Of a stretch of DNA of 12,220 nucleotides, positions 5,974 through 12,220 are shown one piece after another. The stretch comes from JANYGM01 sp043764015. Its GTDB lineage: Bacteria; Bacteroidota; Bacteroidia; Cytophagales; Thermonemataceae. How positions within the stretch are numbered: position 1 is the stretch's first letter; the number at the start of each line of letters is the position of its first letter. The DNA lies in NCBI GenBank assembly GCA_043764015.1, contig JAYUKY010000064.1, forward strand, positions 1 to 12,220, read 5' to 3'. The notes beneath the pieces were generated by a model. That model made no database searches. It was not told the DNA's origin and saw nothing but the letters and a program-made list of their open reading frames with translations. A program made the position numbers and the translations under genes.

Positions 5974-6028
5974 TTGACAATTCAACTAATTTTATTGACA
6001 ATTCAACCCTTACTTTCTACAATTTAAC
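5974..6028. promoter_or_regulatory. Three direct repeats with exact 21-bp period
   Basis: TTGACAATTCAAC occurs at 5974-5986 and again, identical, at 5995-6007. A third copy, TCTACAATTTAAC (10 of 13 matching), is at 6016-6028. The spacing is exactly 21 bp, two helical turns, so all copies lie on one face of the DNA. The array sits in the divergent gap between the GTPase-regulator gene (start 5876, minus) and the FAS1 lipoprotein gene (start 6130, plus). It looks like an operator for a protein that binds direct repeats. LytTR regulators bind repeats of about this period and one is encoded at 8858-9691, but I cannot match these bases to a LytTR consensus. Confidence 0.5.
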
Positions 6029-6129
6029 TTTAAAATAGCAACTTTTTTGCCCTCAAAAGAGTAATACTTTCAATAAGTTTATATTTCAAACAATAATATT
6101 TAATTTAACAGTAAAAAACCACCAATTTT

Positions 6130-7596
6130 ATGAGAAATGTATTTTTCAAGCAAAGTGCCAACGCAATTATGCTATTAGCTTTTGCAGCAGGTTCAGTAAT
6201 GACGAGTTGCAAGAAAAGTGACACTGCACCACTTCCTAATAATGAAAAAACTATCACCCAAATTGTGATAGACAGTCCAGATTTTAGCTTTTTGAAGGCT
6301 GCCGTAGTGAAAGCTGGACTTGATGTCGCACTTTCTGCAGACCCCGCAACACTTACAGTATTTGCACCAACTAATGCAGCTTTTATAGCGGCTGGTTTTG
6401 CTACTGAAGCCGCTGTAACTGCTGCTGACAAAGCAACACTAGAGGGTATCTTAAAAAACCACGTATTACCAACAAACAGAGCTGCCTCAAGCCTTGCCAA
6501 TGGTGATGTGATTATCAACAACTTAGCGGCAAAAGCATTGACAGTTTCTGTTTCTGGAAGCACCGTAATAATCAATGACCTTTCAAGAGTAATATCAGCG
6601 GACTTAGTTGCTAAAAACGGCAGAATTCATACCGTTAATACAGTTATTTTGCCTCGTACTTCTATTTTGGTAACAGCGGTCAACAATCCTGATTTATCTT
6701 CTCTTACTGCAGCGGTTGTCAATGTAAGTAAAAATACAACTACAAATGTAGCTGTGCTATTGAATAGCCCTATTGTTTCAGCAAACGGTCCTATTACCAC
6801 AAGATATACAGTATTTGCACCAACTAATGCGGCTTTCTTAGCTGCTAATCCAGCTTTTACCACTACTTTCTTAGGTGACGCAACTAACGCACCTGCAGTC
6901 TTAGAAATACTCAAATACCACGTGTTAATAGGGCAAGTGAATGCTTCTAATGTGCCTCTTGGTACTTACTCAGAGGTACCTACTTTGGACGCTACTCGCA
7001 AGGTTTTTGCCACTCGTAATGCGGCTGGGGTGTTTATTAATGGCATAAAAGTAACTACGGCTGACGTAGCAGCAGACAATGGTGTTATTCATGTGATAGA
7101 AAAATCCCTTTCTCTTGCAACTGCAACGTTGACTGCCTTTGTACAGGCTGATTCAAGATTTTCGTGTTTGTTGTCTGCTATTCTCTATGCTGATGCAAAT
7201 ACTACACCTTCTGCGGGCTTAGCAGGTTTACTTGGAGGAACAGCTAACAGCCCTTTTACTGTTTTCGCACCTGTGAATAGTGCTTTTGCATTTTTGAATA
7301 CAAATGGAAACACTACGCTGGAAAATTCAGAGTTAGTGGGCGTTGGTGGAGCAGCTTTGGCTGACATTATCAAAAGACATGTTATAGTAGGCGGTAGAGT
7401 ATTTGCTTGTGATTTATCAAATGGACAAGTGGCTACAATGGCAAACGGTACAACAACCATAAACATTAGCGCAGCTGGTGTTGTTACTGTAAAAGCAAAC
7501 ACAACGCCGGCGTCAGCAATAACGGCTACTGTGGCAGTTACAAACGTGCTTGCTACAAATGGTGTAGCTCACGCAATTACGGAAGTTTTACGTTAG
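6130..7596 (+). CDS. Lipoprotein with three fasciclin (FAS1) domains
   Basis: A 488-residue surface or periplasmic lipoprotein built from three FAS1 (fasciclin/beta-Ig-H3) domains, a fold used for adhesion and matrix contacts. A lipoprotein signal ends at MTSC with lipidated Cys27, followed by Lys-Lys-Ser-Asp and a short linker. Domain 1 spans about 41-175 (TVFAPTNAAF at 76-85, RIHTVNTVI at its end). Domain 2 spans about 178-317 (YTVFAPTNAAF from 226, VIHVIEKSL at the end). Domain 3 spans about 334-488 (FTVFAPVNSAF from 376, VAHAITEVL at the end). Domains 1 and 2 share APTNAAF exactly, and the coding DNA there is also nearly identical. The gene is richer in Ala, Thr and G+C than its neighbours, as is usual for this family. 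It probably forms a single-gene unit: 21-bp repeats upstream, two hairpins downstream. Confidence 0.93.
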   Translation: MRNVFFKQSANAIMLLAFAAGSVMTSCKKSDTAPLPNNEKTITQIVIDSPDFSFLKAAVVKAGLDVALSADPATLTVFAPTNAAFIAAGFATEAAVTAADKATLEGILKNHVLPTNRAASSLANGDVIINNLAAKALTVSVSGSTVIINDLSRVISADLVAKNGRIHTVNTVILPRTSILVTAVNNPDLSSLTAAVVNVSKNTTTNVAVLLNSPIVSANGPITTRYTVFAPTNAAFLAANPAFTTTFLGDATNAPAVLEILKYHVLIGQVNASNVPLGTYSEVPTLDATRKVFATRNAAGVFINGIKVTTADVAADNGVIHVIEKSLSLATATLTAFVQADSRFSCLLSAILYADANTTPSAGLAGLLGGTANSPFTVFAPVNSAFAFLNTNGNTTLENSELVGVGGAALADIIKRHVIVGGRVFACDLSNGQVATMANGTTTINISAAGVVTVKANTTPASAITATVAVTNVLATNGVAHAITEVLR

Positions 7597-7612
7597 TTTT
7601 GAATAAAAAATA

Positions 7613-7650
7613 AAATATAACAGTTTTTAGTGATAAAAACTGTTATATTT
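7613..7650 (+). terminator. Strong terminator after FAS1 gene
   Basis: A perfect 17-bp inverted repeat: left arm 7613-7629, loop GTGA, right arm 7634-7650. The arms begin AAATATAACAG and end CTGTTATATTT. The right arm ends in TTT, and A-runs precede the left arm, so it could act in both directions. It starts 16 bp after the FAS1 stop codon. Confidence 0.8.
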
Positions 7651-7659
7651 GAAACACAG

Positions 7660-7704
7660 AATCCATTACTTAATTTCTTAGAGATTTTTAGGTAATGGAT
7701 TTTT
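7660..7704 (+). terminator. Second hairpin with T tract after FAS1 gene
   Basis: AATCCATTACTTAA (7660-7673) pairs with 7688-7701 over 14 bp with one G-T wobble and a 14-nt loop, followed by TTTT (7701-7704). It lies only 10 bp after the first hairpin. A tandem pair would insulate the LytS kinase gene from FAS1 transcription. Confidence 0.6.
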
Positions 7705-7742
7705 CTGGTTTTTTGCAATAGTTTAATAATTAAAGTTTTACA

Positions 7743-7770
7743 TTCGTACTTCGTACCTCTTACTTCGTAC
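7743..7770. repeat. Heptad array TTCGTAC before the LytS kinase
   Basis: Four 7-mers in a row: TTCGTAC (7743-7749), TTCGTAC, CTCTTAC (two changes) and TTCGTAC (7764-7770), followed by seven T and the kinase ATG at 7778. The array therefore occupies the place of a ribosome-binding site and 5' leader. Copy-number slippage here could change expression. Confidence 0.75.
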
Positions 7771-7777
7771 TTTTTTT

Positions 7778-8839
7778 ATGTTGTTTTCGCACAAATACCG
7801 TTACATTTTTGTACTGTTTTTAGGTTTGTATTCTTACCTAAACACAGTTCTGACTGGTGTTTTTGATTATTATCCTATTACTGCTCCCCAAAGTTATATT
7901 ATTGCTATTTTTGTAGGCATTACCTTGCTTATTTGGGAAGGAAACCGTTTTTTGCAGTATTTTTTTGAGGAAATTCTGAAAACTCAAAAAGTATTTTTTG
8001 GGGGCAAAGTTCATCCTTTGGTTTTGCAGTTTTTGATTAGTCTTTCTGTTGCGGGTTTTGCGGGCATATTCCCTACTTTTTTTATTGGAAAATTTTTACT
8101 GAATTTTTCTACTGAAATGCTTCTTTTATCCATAAAATTGACGTTTGCATTTAGTTTACGGGTTAATTTATTTTTGCATTGTTTGAATATAATTGCGTAT
8201 TTTGTGGAGCAATATCAACAGAAAAAAATAGAAACAGAAAAACTCATCAAAACGACTACACAAGCACAATTACAGTCTTTGAGAAGCCAAATAAATCCTC
8301 ATTTCTTATTTAATAATCTGAATGTGCTTTCTGCACTTATTTTGAAAGACACAGAAAATGCCAATGAATTTGTAGAAAAATTTGCCAAAGTGTACCGTTA
8401 CGTCCTCAAAAGTCAGGAAAAAGAACTTGTACCAGTTGCAGAAGAACTTACATTTATTGAGTCTTATTGTTATTTGCTTTTAAAACGCTTTGGAAATAGC
8501 GTAAAAGTGGAAATAAACATACCAGAGAAGTTTCTTAGCTGTTATATTGTGCCTATAGCTTTACAGATGCTTGTGGAAAATGCTATAAAACATAATATTG
8601 TATCTCAAAAACAACCACTTTTTATTCATATTTATGTAGAAAATGAAAATCAGACTAGTAAAATTGTTGTGAGCAATAGTTTACAGAAAAAAGTGCTTCC
8701 AGAAAACAATTCTACGCAATTAGGGCTTTATAATGTCGCACAACGGTATCAATTATTGAATAAAAATGAAATAGAAATCATTGAAAATAAAGATTTTTTT
8801 GTGGTAAAATTACCACTTATTACCACTAAAAGCTACTAA
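7778..8839 (+). CDS. LytS-type sensor histidine kinase
   Basis: A 353-residue inner-membrane histidine kinase of the LytS/YehU (His_kinase) class. The N-terminus holds four hydrophobic segments (about 9-28, 39-60, 81-103 and 113-142) and no obvious extra sensor domain. The phosphoacceptor box QINPHFLFNNLN places His175 as the phosphorylated residue. The ATP-binding half has the N box LVENAIKHN (265-273) and a G box QLGLYNVAQRY (from 314). It ends 18 bp before its LytTR partner gene, in the same direction, which is the typical pairing. The ATG follows an array of 7-bp repeats and a T run, with no Shine-Dalgarno sequence. The signal is unknown. Confidence 0.94.
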   Translation: MLFSHKYRYIFVLFLGLYSYLNTVLTGVFDYYPITAPQSYIIAIFVGITLLIWEGNRFLQYFFEEILKTQKVFFGGKVHPLVLQFLISLSVAGFAGIFPTFFIGKFLLNFSTEMLLLSIKLTFAFSLRVNLFLHCLNIIAYFVEQYQQKKIETEKLIKTTTQAQLQSLRSQINPHFLFNNLNVLSALILKDTENANEFVEKFAKVYRYVLKSQEKELVPVAEELTFIESYCYLLLKRFGNSVKVEINIPEKFLSCYIVPIALQMLVENAIKHNIVSQKQPLFIHIYVENENQTSKIVVSNSLQKKVLPENNSTQLGLYNVAQRYQLLNKNEIEIIENKDFFVVKLPLITTKSY

Positions 8840-8857
8840 AATACACTATTTATAAAT

Positions 8858-9691
8858 ATGAAAATCCTTATTGCAGAAGACGAAATTTTAGCAACGGAGC
8901 GTATTCAAATTTTTCTTAAACAGTATGAAAATCAGTATAATACAAAAATAGAAGTAATTTCTTTTTTAGATTCTGTGGAAGATATAGTTGATTTTTTGCA
9001 GAATAATCCCTTGCCAGATTTATTGTTGTTAGACATTCAACTTGCTGATGGTCATAGCTTTGAGATTTTTGAAAAAATGACTATTCCATTTTCAACTTCT
9101 ATTATTTTTATTACGGCTTATGATGAATATGCGCTCAAAGCCTTCAAATTCAATAGTATTGATTATTTGCTAAAACCTGTTAGTTTTGATAATTTGGCAA
9201 ATGCACTCAATAAACACATAGCTATAAAACAACAAAATCAGCAACAAAACACAGAAAATCAACAAAATAAAGCTGATTTGGTAGCTTTTGCAAAGATTTT
9301 TAAAGACAATTTTCCAGAAACGCTATTTGCAAATGCAACAAATACACCAACTTTTAAAGCCCGTTTTTTGGTCAAATATGGTGACAAAATGCAGTATCAA
9401 AATACAGAAAATATTGCTTATTTTTACGCAACAGACAAAGCTATATTCCTTACTACGGCTCAAAATAAGCGTTTCCTCATAGAATTTACGCTTGAAACCT
9501 TAGAAACTTTGCTTGACCCAGCATTTTTTTTCAGAATAAATAGAAAATTTATTGTTAAAATTGATGCCATTAAAGAATTTAAAAACCACATAAATAGCCG
9601 TTTGAAATTGATTTTAGAGCCAAATCCACCTGTTGAGGCAGTTGTAAGCCGTGAAAAAGTGCTTCTGTTTAAACAATGGCTAGATAAATAG
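8858..9691 (+). CDS. LytTR-family response regulator
   Basis: A 277-residue DNA-binding response regulator, partner of the kinase just upstream. The receiver domain (1-about 118) has the acidic pocket AEDE (Glu7, Asp8), phosphoacceptor Asp59 in LLLLDIQLADG, Thr86 in FITAYDE and Lys106 in DYLLKPV. A Gln/Asn-rich linker follows (about 123-141). The C-terminal LytTR domain (about 170-277) is shown by FLVKYGDKMQY, then AFFFRINRKFIVKIDAIKEF and a final RLKLILEPNPPVEAVVSREK stretch. LytTR proteins bind pairs of direct repeats spaced about two helical turns apart. A target near 5974-6028 or upstream of the outer-membrane gene is possible but unproven. Confidence 0.95.
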   Translation: MKILIAEDEILATERIQIFLKQYENQYNTKIEVISFLDSVEDIVDFLQNNPLPDLLLLDIQLADGHSFEIFEKMTIPFSTSIIFITAYDEYALKAFKFNSIDYLLKPVSFDNLANALNKHIAIKQQNQQQNTENQQNKADLVAFAKIFKDNFPETLFANATNTPTFKARFLVKYGDKMQYQNTENIAYFYATDKAIFLTTAQNKRFLIEFTLETLETLLDPAFFFRINRKFIVKIDAIKEFKNHINSRLKLILEPNPPVEAVVSREKVLLFKQWLDK

Positions 9692-9746
9692 TTATGAATT
9701 GATATATACAAAAATTAGTAAAATTAACAAAATTTATAAAAAATCT

Positions 9747-10682
9747 ATGAAAAAACTATTTTTATCTTTCATTTTTTGTTTAAGTATTGGAGAAATACTT
9801 GCACAGGGCTGCAGTAGTGCAGGTTTTTGCACAATGGGCGCACTCAAAGCTGACCAAAAATTTGGTATAGGAAAAAAAATAAAACTCAATTACATTGAAA
9901 TTAGCCAACTAATGGCGTTTTCTGGTTTGGGTGAAACTATTAACGCCACTACTTTGGATATTTCTGTGGCTATTGGGGCAAAAAATCAACTTCAAATCCG
10001 CCTGCCGTATGCGTGGGTAAACGGACCTCTCGCCAGCACAAAAGCATTTGGAGATGTCTATCTTAACTATTCCAGAAATCTTGTCAAAACAGAAAAATAT
10101 AGCCTCAATGCTATGATAGGCACTAAATTCCCACGTTTTACGACTGCGCTGGCTCGTGCTGATGGTTTGCCTTTGCCATTTTTTTACTCGCCAAGTTTGG
10201 GAACGTATGATTTGGTTGTGGGTGCGTCTGTTATCTCCAAAAAATGGCTTTTGGGTATTGGTTTTCAAAATCCAATTTATAAAGCTGTAACAGACAACGC
10301 TTTTACGCCACTTGCTTACGAGAATACGCCACTTGCAGCACAAGCTAGCAGATATGAATCTTCTATAAATATTCAAAGGGGAGCTGATATAATGCTTCGT
10401 TTGGAGCGTAATTTTCGTTTTAGCAAATATAGCTTTTATGTGGGCTTGATGCCTGTTTGGCGACTTAATCAGGATGAAATTACTGATAAAGATGGCAAAA
10501 GAGTGCAAGTACAAGGCTCTAACGGACTTGCAACTACTGCACTTTTAGGAGGACGTTATAACCTTGATATTCACTCTTCTATAAAAGTCTTGGCGGGTGT
10601 AAATATCCTTCAGCGTAGCGCAAACCCAGATGGGCTAATGAAATCTTCTTTGTTTTCTTTGATGTATGAATGGCAATTTTAG
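9747..10682 (+). CDS. Outer-membrane beta-barrel protein, function unknown
   Basis: A 311-residue exported protein. I chose the ATG at 9747, which gives a clean signal peptide (MKKLFLSFIFCLSIGEILAQ) with likely cleavage after Ala19. An in-frame ATA/ATT/TTG region upstream would add a Lys-rich stretch that does not fit a signal. The mature protein opens with GCSSAGFCTMGALK, two Cys six residues apart that could form a disulfide or bind a metal. It then alternates short polar and aromatic strands (for example YKAVTDNAF, MLRLERNFRFSKYSFYVGLM) and ends in YEWQF, with the C-terminal Phe typical of barrels inserted by BamA. Similar uncharacterised Bacteroidota proteins with a Gly-Cys-Ser start exist in my recollection. 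It follows the LytS/LytTR pair by 55 bp and may be its target or share its transcript. It is convergent with the NarL-type regulator gene, 31 bp away. Confidence 0.8.
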   Translation: MKKLFLSFIFCLSIGEILAQGCSSAGFCTMGALKADQKFGIGKKIKLNYIEISQLMAFSGLGETINATTLDISVAIGAKNQLQIRLPYAWVNGPLASTKAFGDVYLNYSRNLVKTEKYSLNAMIGTKFPRFTTALARADGLPLPFFYSPSLGTYDLVVGASVISKKWLLGIGFQNPIYKAVTDNAFTPLAYENTPLAAQASRYESSINIQRGADIMLRLERNFRFSKYSFYVGLMPVWRLNQDEITDKDGKRVQVQGSNGLATTALLGGRYNLDIHSSIKVLAGVNILQRSANPDGLMKSSLFSLMYEWQF

Positions 10683-10713
10683 AGATAAAATTTGACAAAT
10701 ATAGCACTCAAAA

Positions 10714-11349
10714 CTATAAAATCCCTTTCTCAATGGCATAACGAACAAGTTGAGCGGTATTTTTTAGGCTTAATTTAGCAAGCATATTTTTACGGTGCGT
10801 TTCAATGGTGTTGATGCTCAAAAATAGTTTGTCAGCAATGTCTTGTGTCGTTAGTCCGTCAGAAATAAGCAATAAAACTTCTTTTTCACGTGGCGTGAGT
10901 GTGGCAAAGCTCTTACTTGCAGGTATTTTTAGTGCTTGCATTACTGCCCCTGATATCAAAGGACTGATATAATTTTCACCTAATAAAACTTTATCTATTG
11001 CCAAAAATAGCTCATCAGCAGAAGTTTCTTTAAGTAGGTAAGAATCTGCACCAGAACGCAGCATCTTACGAATTACGCCCAATTCTTGGTGCATCGTAAC
11101 AGCAATGATTTTGATGTTTGGTTGTAGAGATTTGAGTGCTTTAGTAGCTTCTGCGCCATCTAATTCGGGCATACTGACATCTATTAAGGCTAAATCTACT
11201 ACGTTTGATTCAGCAAAAAGTAATGCTTGACTTCCATTAACACATTCAGCCACAACTTGATAATTAGGGTTGGTTTCCAAAACCGCCTTAATACCAGCTA
11301 TAAACATTTTGTGGTCGTCTGCTAAAAGTATTTTGATAGTTGGGCGCAT
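10714..11349 (-). CDS. NarL/FixJ-type response regulator
   Basis: A 211-residue response regulator with receiver and LuxR-type HTH domains. Receiver: acidic Asp11/Asp12 in LLADDHKMF, phosphoacceptor Asp57 in LALIDVSMPELDG, Thr85 in IIAVTMHQE, Lys107 in SYLLKET. HTH (about 147-206): LTPREKEVLLLISDGLTTQDIADKL, then SINTIETHRKNMLAKL. The length is normal and the ATG start (11349-11347) gives the standard N-terminus. The partner kinase lies 98 bp upstream in the same direction but has lost its N-terminal half, so this regulator is probably without its own kinase input. It may respond to other donors or act unphosphorylated. Confidence 0.95.
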   Translation of the reverse strand: MRPTIKILLADDHKMFIAGIKAVLETNPNYQVVAECVNGSQALLFAESNVVDLALIDVSMPELDGAEATKALKSLQPNIKIIAVTMHQELGVIRKMLRSGADSYLLKETSADELFLAIDKVLLGENYISPLISGAVMQALKIPASKSFATLTPREKEVLLLISDGLTTQDIADKLFLSINTIETHRKNMLAKLSLKNTAQLVRYAIEKGIL

Positions 11350-11403
11350 TTTGATAGTTTTAAAATTGGTTAGTTAAGTTTTATCCATAGTTTTCTGGGG
11401 TAG

Positions 11404-11436
11404 AACTTCCCGAAAGTTGAAAACTTTCGGGAAGTT
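11404..11436. repeat. Perfect 15-bp-stem palindrome, copy 2
   Basis: The same arms as the element at 2575-2607: AACTTCCCGAAAGTT (11404-11418), loop GAA, AACTTTCGGGAAGTT (11422-11436). Here it lies between the kinase remnant and its regulator, which are co-directional on the minus strand. A T run follows on the plus side (11437-11440), which would favour termination of plus-strand rather than minus-strand transcripts. Read from the minus strand it has no T tract and may attenuate or stabilise the transcript between the two genes. Confidence 0.85.
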
Positions 11437-11447
11437 TTTTGTGGTTT

Positions 11448-12020
11448 TTATTGGTGATTTTTCGGAAAAACAATAGTAACAAAAATCCCTTTGTCAGGTA
11501 TGGTTTCTAAGGTAAAAACACCATTTATAAGTGTTGTACGAACTTGAATATTTTTTAGCCCATAACCTTTATTTTTACCTTGAACAGTATCAAATCCTTG
11601 TCCATTGTCTTCATAAGTGTATATTAGTTCATTTTGGTTGTCATAAGTCAGTTGTATGATGATTTGTGAGGCTTGCGCATATTTAAGCGTGTTGTTGATA
11701 AGTTCTTGCGTAATCCTAAAAAGTGCCGTAGATTGCATCATACTAAGGTATTCACTCGCATTGGTATCATAAAAATCTACCTCACATAAGCCACTTTGCG
11801 TAATTCTAAAAGATAATTCTTGCATAGCTTCTGCAAAGCCATCTTCTTCCAATGTTCTTGGATTAAGATTTAATAAAACACTTCTTAACTGACCAATGGC
11901 AGTATCTAATAGCTTTGAAGCCTGCGTATTAGCATCATTTTTTTCTTGACTGATATAAAGTTTTATAGTAGAAAGTGTTGCTCCTAGTTCGTCGTGAAGG
12001 TCTTGCGAAATACGTTTACG
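11448..12020 (-). pseudogene. Histidine kinase (HisKA_3/HATPase_c) lacking its N-terminus
   Basis: The C-terminal part (190 codons) of a NarL-partner histidine kinase. Reading from the broken edge, the protein begins RKRISQDLHDELGATLSTIK, so the phosphoacceptor His is present. The ATPase half follows with ELINNTLKYA (N box), YEDNGQGFD (G1) and GYGLKNIQVR (G2), ending at TAA (11450-11448). Immediately upstream of Arg-Lys-Arg, where family members normally have Glu and a long coiled-coil plus sensor region, there is an in-frame TAA (12023-12021) and then unrelated sequence. The sensor or membrane part is missing here, or lies beyond the inserted DNA outside the window. A TTG at 11852-11850 could start a fragment lacking the His, which would not be a working kinase. 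The sequence still looks free of other lesions, so the break may be recent. Confidence 0.85.
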
Positions 12021-12022
12021 TT

Positions 12023-12220
12023 AGGCTGTTCAGAAGAGTAGGGGCAACTTCCCCCATTTTTTGACATAAATTAGTGCAAAGTTAGGCACTCAAAATTCCC
12101 TGCACGTCAGCTAAAGCAGACAGCAATAAGAATAAAAAACATAGAAAAAAGATATTTCTGTTCACTTTCTTTTCTTTGCCGTCTGCTTTAGCTGACGGAG
12201 GAAAAATATTCAGGTGCTTG
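12023..12220. mobile_element. Putative end of an inserted element (IS-like), partial
   Basis: At about 12022 the kinase reading frame stops matching its family, and new sequence starts with GGCTGTTCAGAAGAGTAGGG. A clean switch within a coding region is what an insertion edge looks like. The other end and any target duplication lie outside the window, so the family cannot be named and no transposase is recognised. On the minus strand a frame is open from the window edge to TAA at 12084-12082 (45 codons, with a hydrophobic stretch LLLLSALADV region); this could be the end of an element-encoded protein or chance. A long inverted repeat lies inside. A deletion or rearrangement is the alternative. 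Confidence 0.5.
12105..12197. repeat. 17-bp inverted repeat with a 59-bp spacer
   Basis: CGTCAGCTAAAGCAGAC (12105-12121) is the exact reverse complement of GTCTGCTTTAGCTGACG (12181-12197). The match extends inward three more bases with one mismatch. The right arm with its flanks is nearly a palindrome on its own (CCGTC...GACGG). This may be a dispersed palindromic repeat present twice in opposite orientation, or a structural part of the inserted element. Confidence 0.75.

Noticed and set aside
5974..6000. TTGACA hexamers as sigma-70 -35 boxes
   Set aside because: Bacteroidota primary sigma factors use -33 TTTG and -7 TAnnTTTG; no TATAAT at proper spacing; the 21-bp repetition explains the hexamers better.
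6105..6575. Open frame antisense to the FAS1 gene
   Set aside because: Ala/Val-rich mirror of the FAS1 codon pattern; a shadow frame.
7743..7770. CRISPR-like array
   Set aside because: Units are 7 bp, contiguous and without spacers; no cas genes are present.
9699..9746. Upstream extension of the outer-membrane protein start
   Set aside because: It would place a Lys/Ile-rich stretch before a perfect signal peptide; the ATG at 9747 is the better start.
9909..10514. Long open frame antisense to the outer-membrane protein gene
   Set aside because: Basic, low-complexity translation without domain features, opposite a gene with signal peptide and barrel features; a shadow frame.

Overview
The window is AT-rich DNA that looks like a free-living member of the Bacteroidota, probably of the Cytophagales/Flexibacter type. 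The evidence is: several genes without Shine-Dalgarno sequences, TAnnTTTG-like promoter boxes, a fasciclin-domain lipoprotein, an outer-membrane protein ending in Phe, a LytS/LytTR pair, an MglA-like GTPase, and dispersed palindromic and 7-bp repeats. TGA is a normal stop codon here (for example at 2568-2570). There are no rRNA, tRNA or CRISPR features.

Layout. (1) 94-1358, minus strand: an IMPACT/YigZ-family gene, a zinc-ribbon gene broken by both a frameshift and an in-frame TGA, and a 43-codon lipoprotein-like ORF, ending in two hairpins. (2) 1452-3449, plus strand: a GT4 glycosyltransferase, a perfect 15-bp-stem hairpin, then a TrmN6-like tRNA methyltransferase. (3) 3462-5876, minus strand: the most interesting region. 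A coiled-coil plus roadblock/longin-like protein overlaps a Ras-like small GTPase by 53 nt, and two tandem paralogous two-TM membrane proteins follow. This looks like a self-contained GTPase-regulator-membrane module, comparable in logic to MglA/MglB but built differently. (4) 5974-7650, plus strand: three direct repeats at exact 21-bp spacing precede a lipoprotein with three FAS1 domains, followed by two strong hairpins. (5) 7778-10682, plus strand: a LytS-type membrane histidine kinase, a LytTR response regulator and an outer-membrane beta-barrel protein. (6) 10714-12020, minus strand: a NarL-type response regulator and the surviving C-terminal part of its histidine kinase. The kinase reading frame is lost at about 12022, where unrelated sequence with an IS-like edge begins and runs off the window.

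Two themes run across the window. First, gene boundaries are decorated with small repeats: a 33-bp hairpin present twice, and arrays of 7-bp units at three gene edges. Second, there is gene decay: the zinc-ribbon pseudogene and the decapitated kinase. Start codons are often non-ATG (TTG or GTG), and several choices rest on family alignment from memory.
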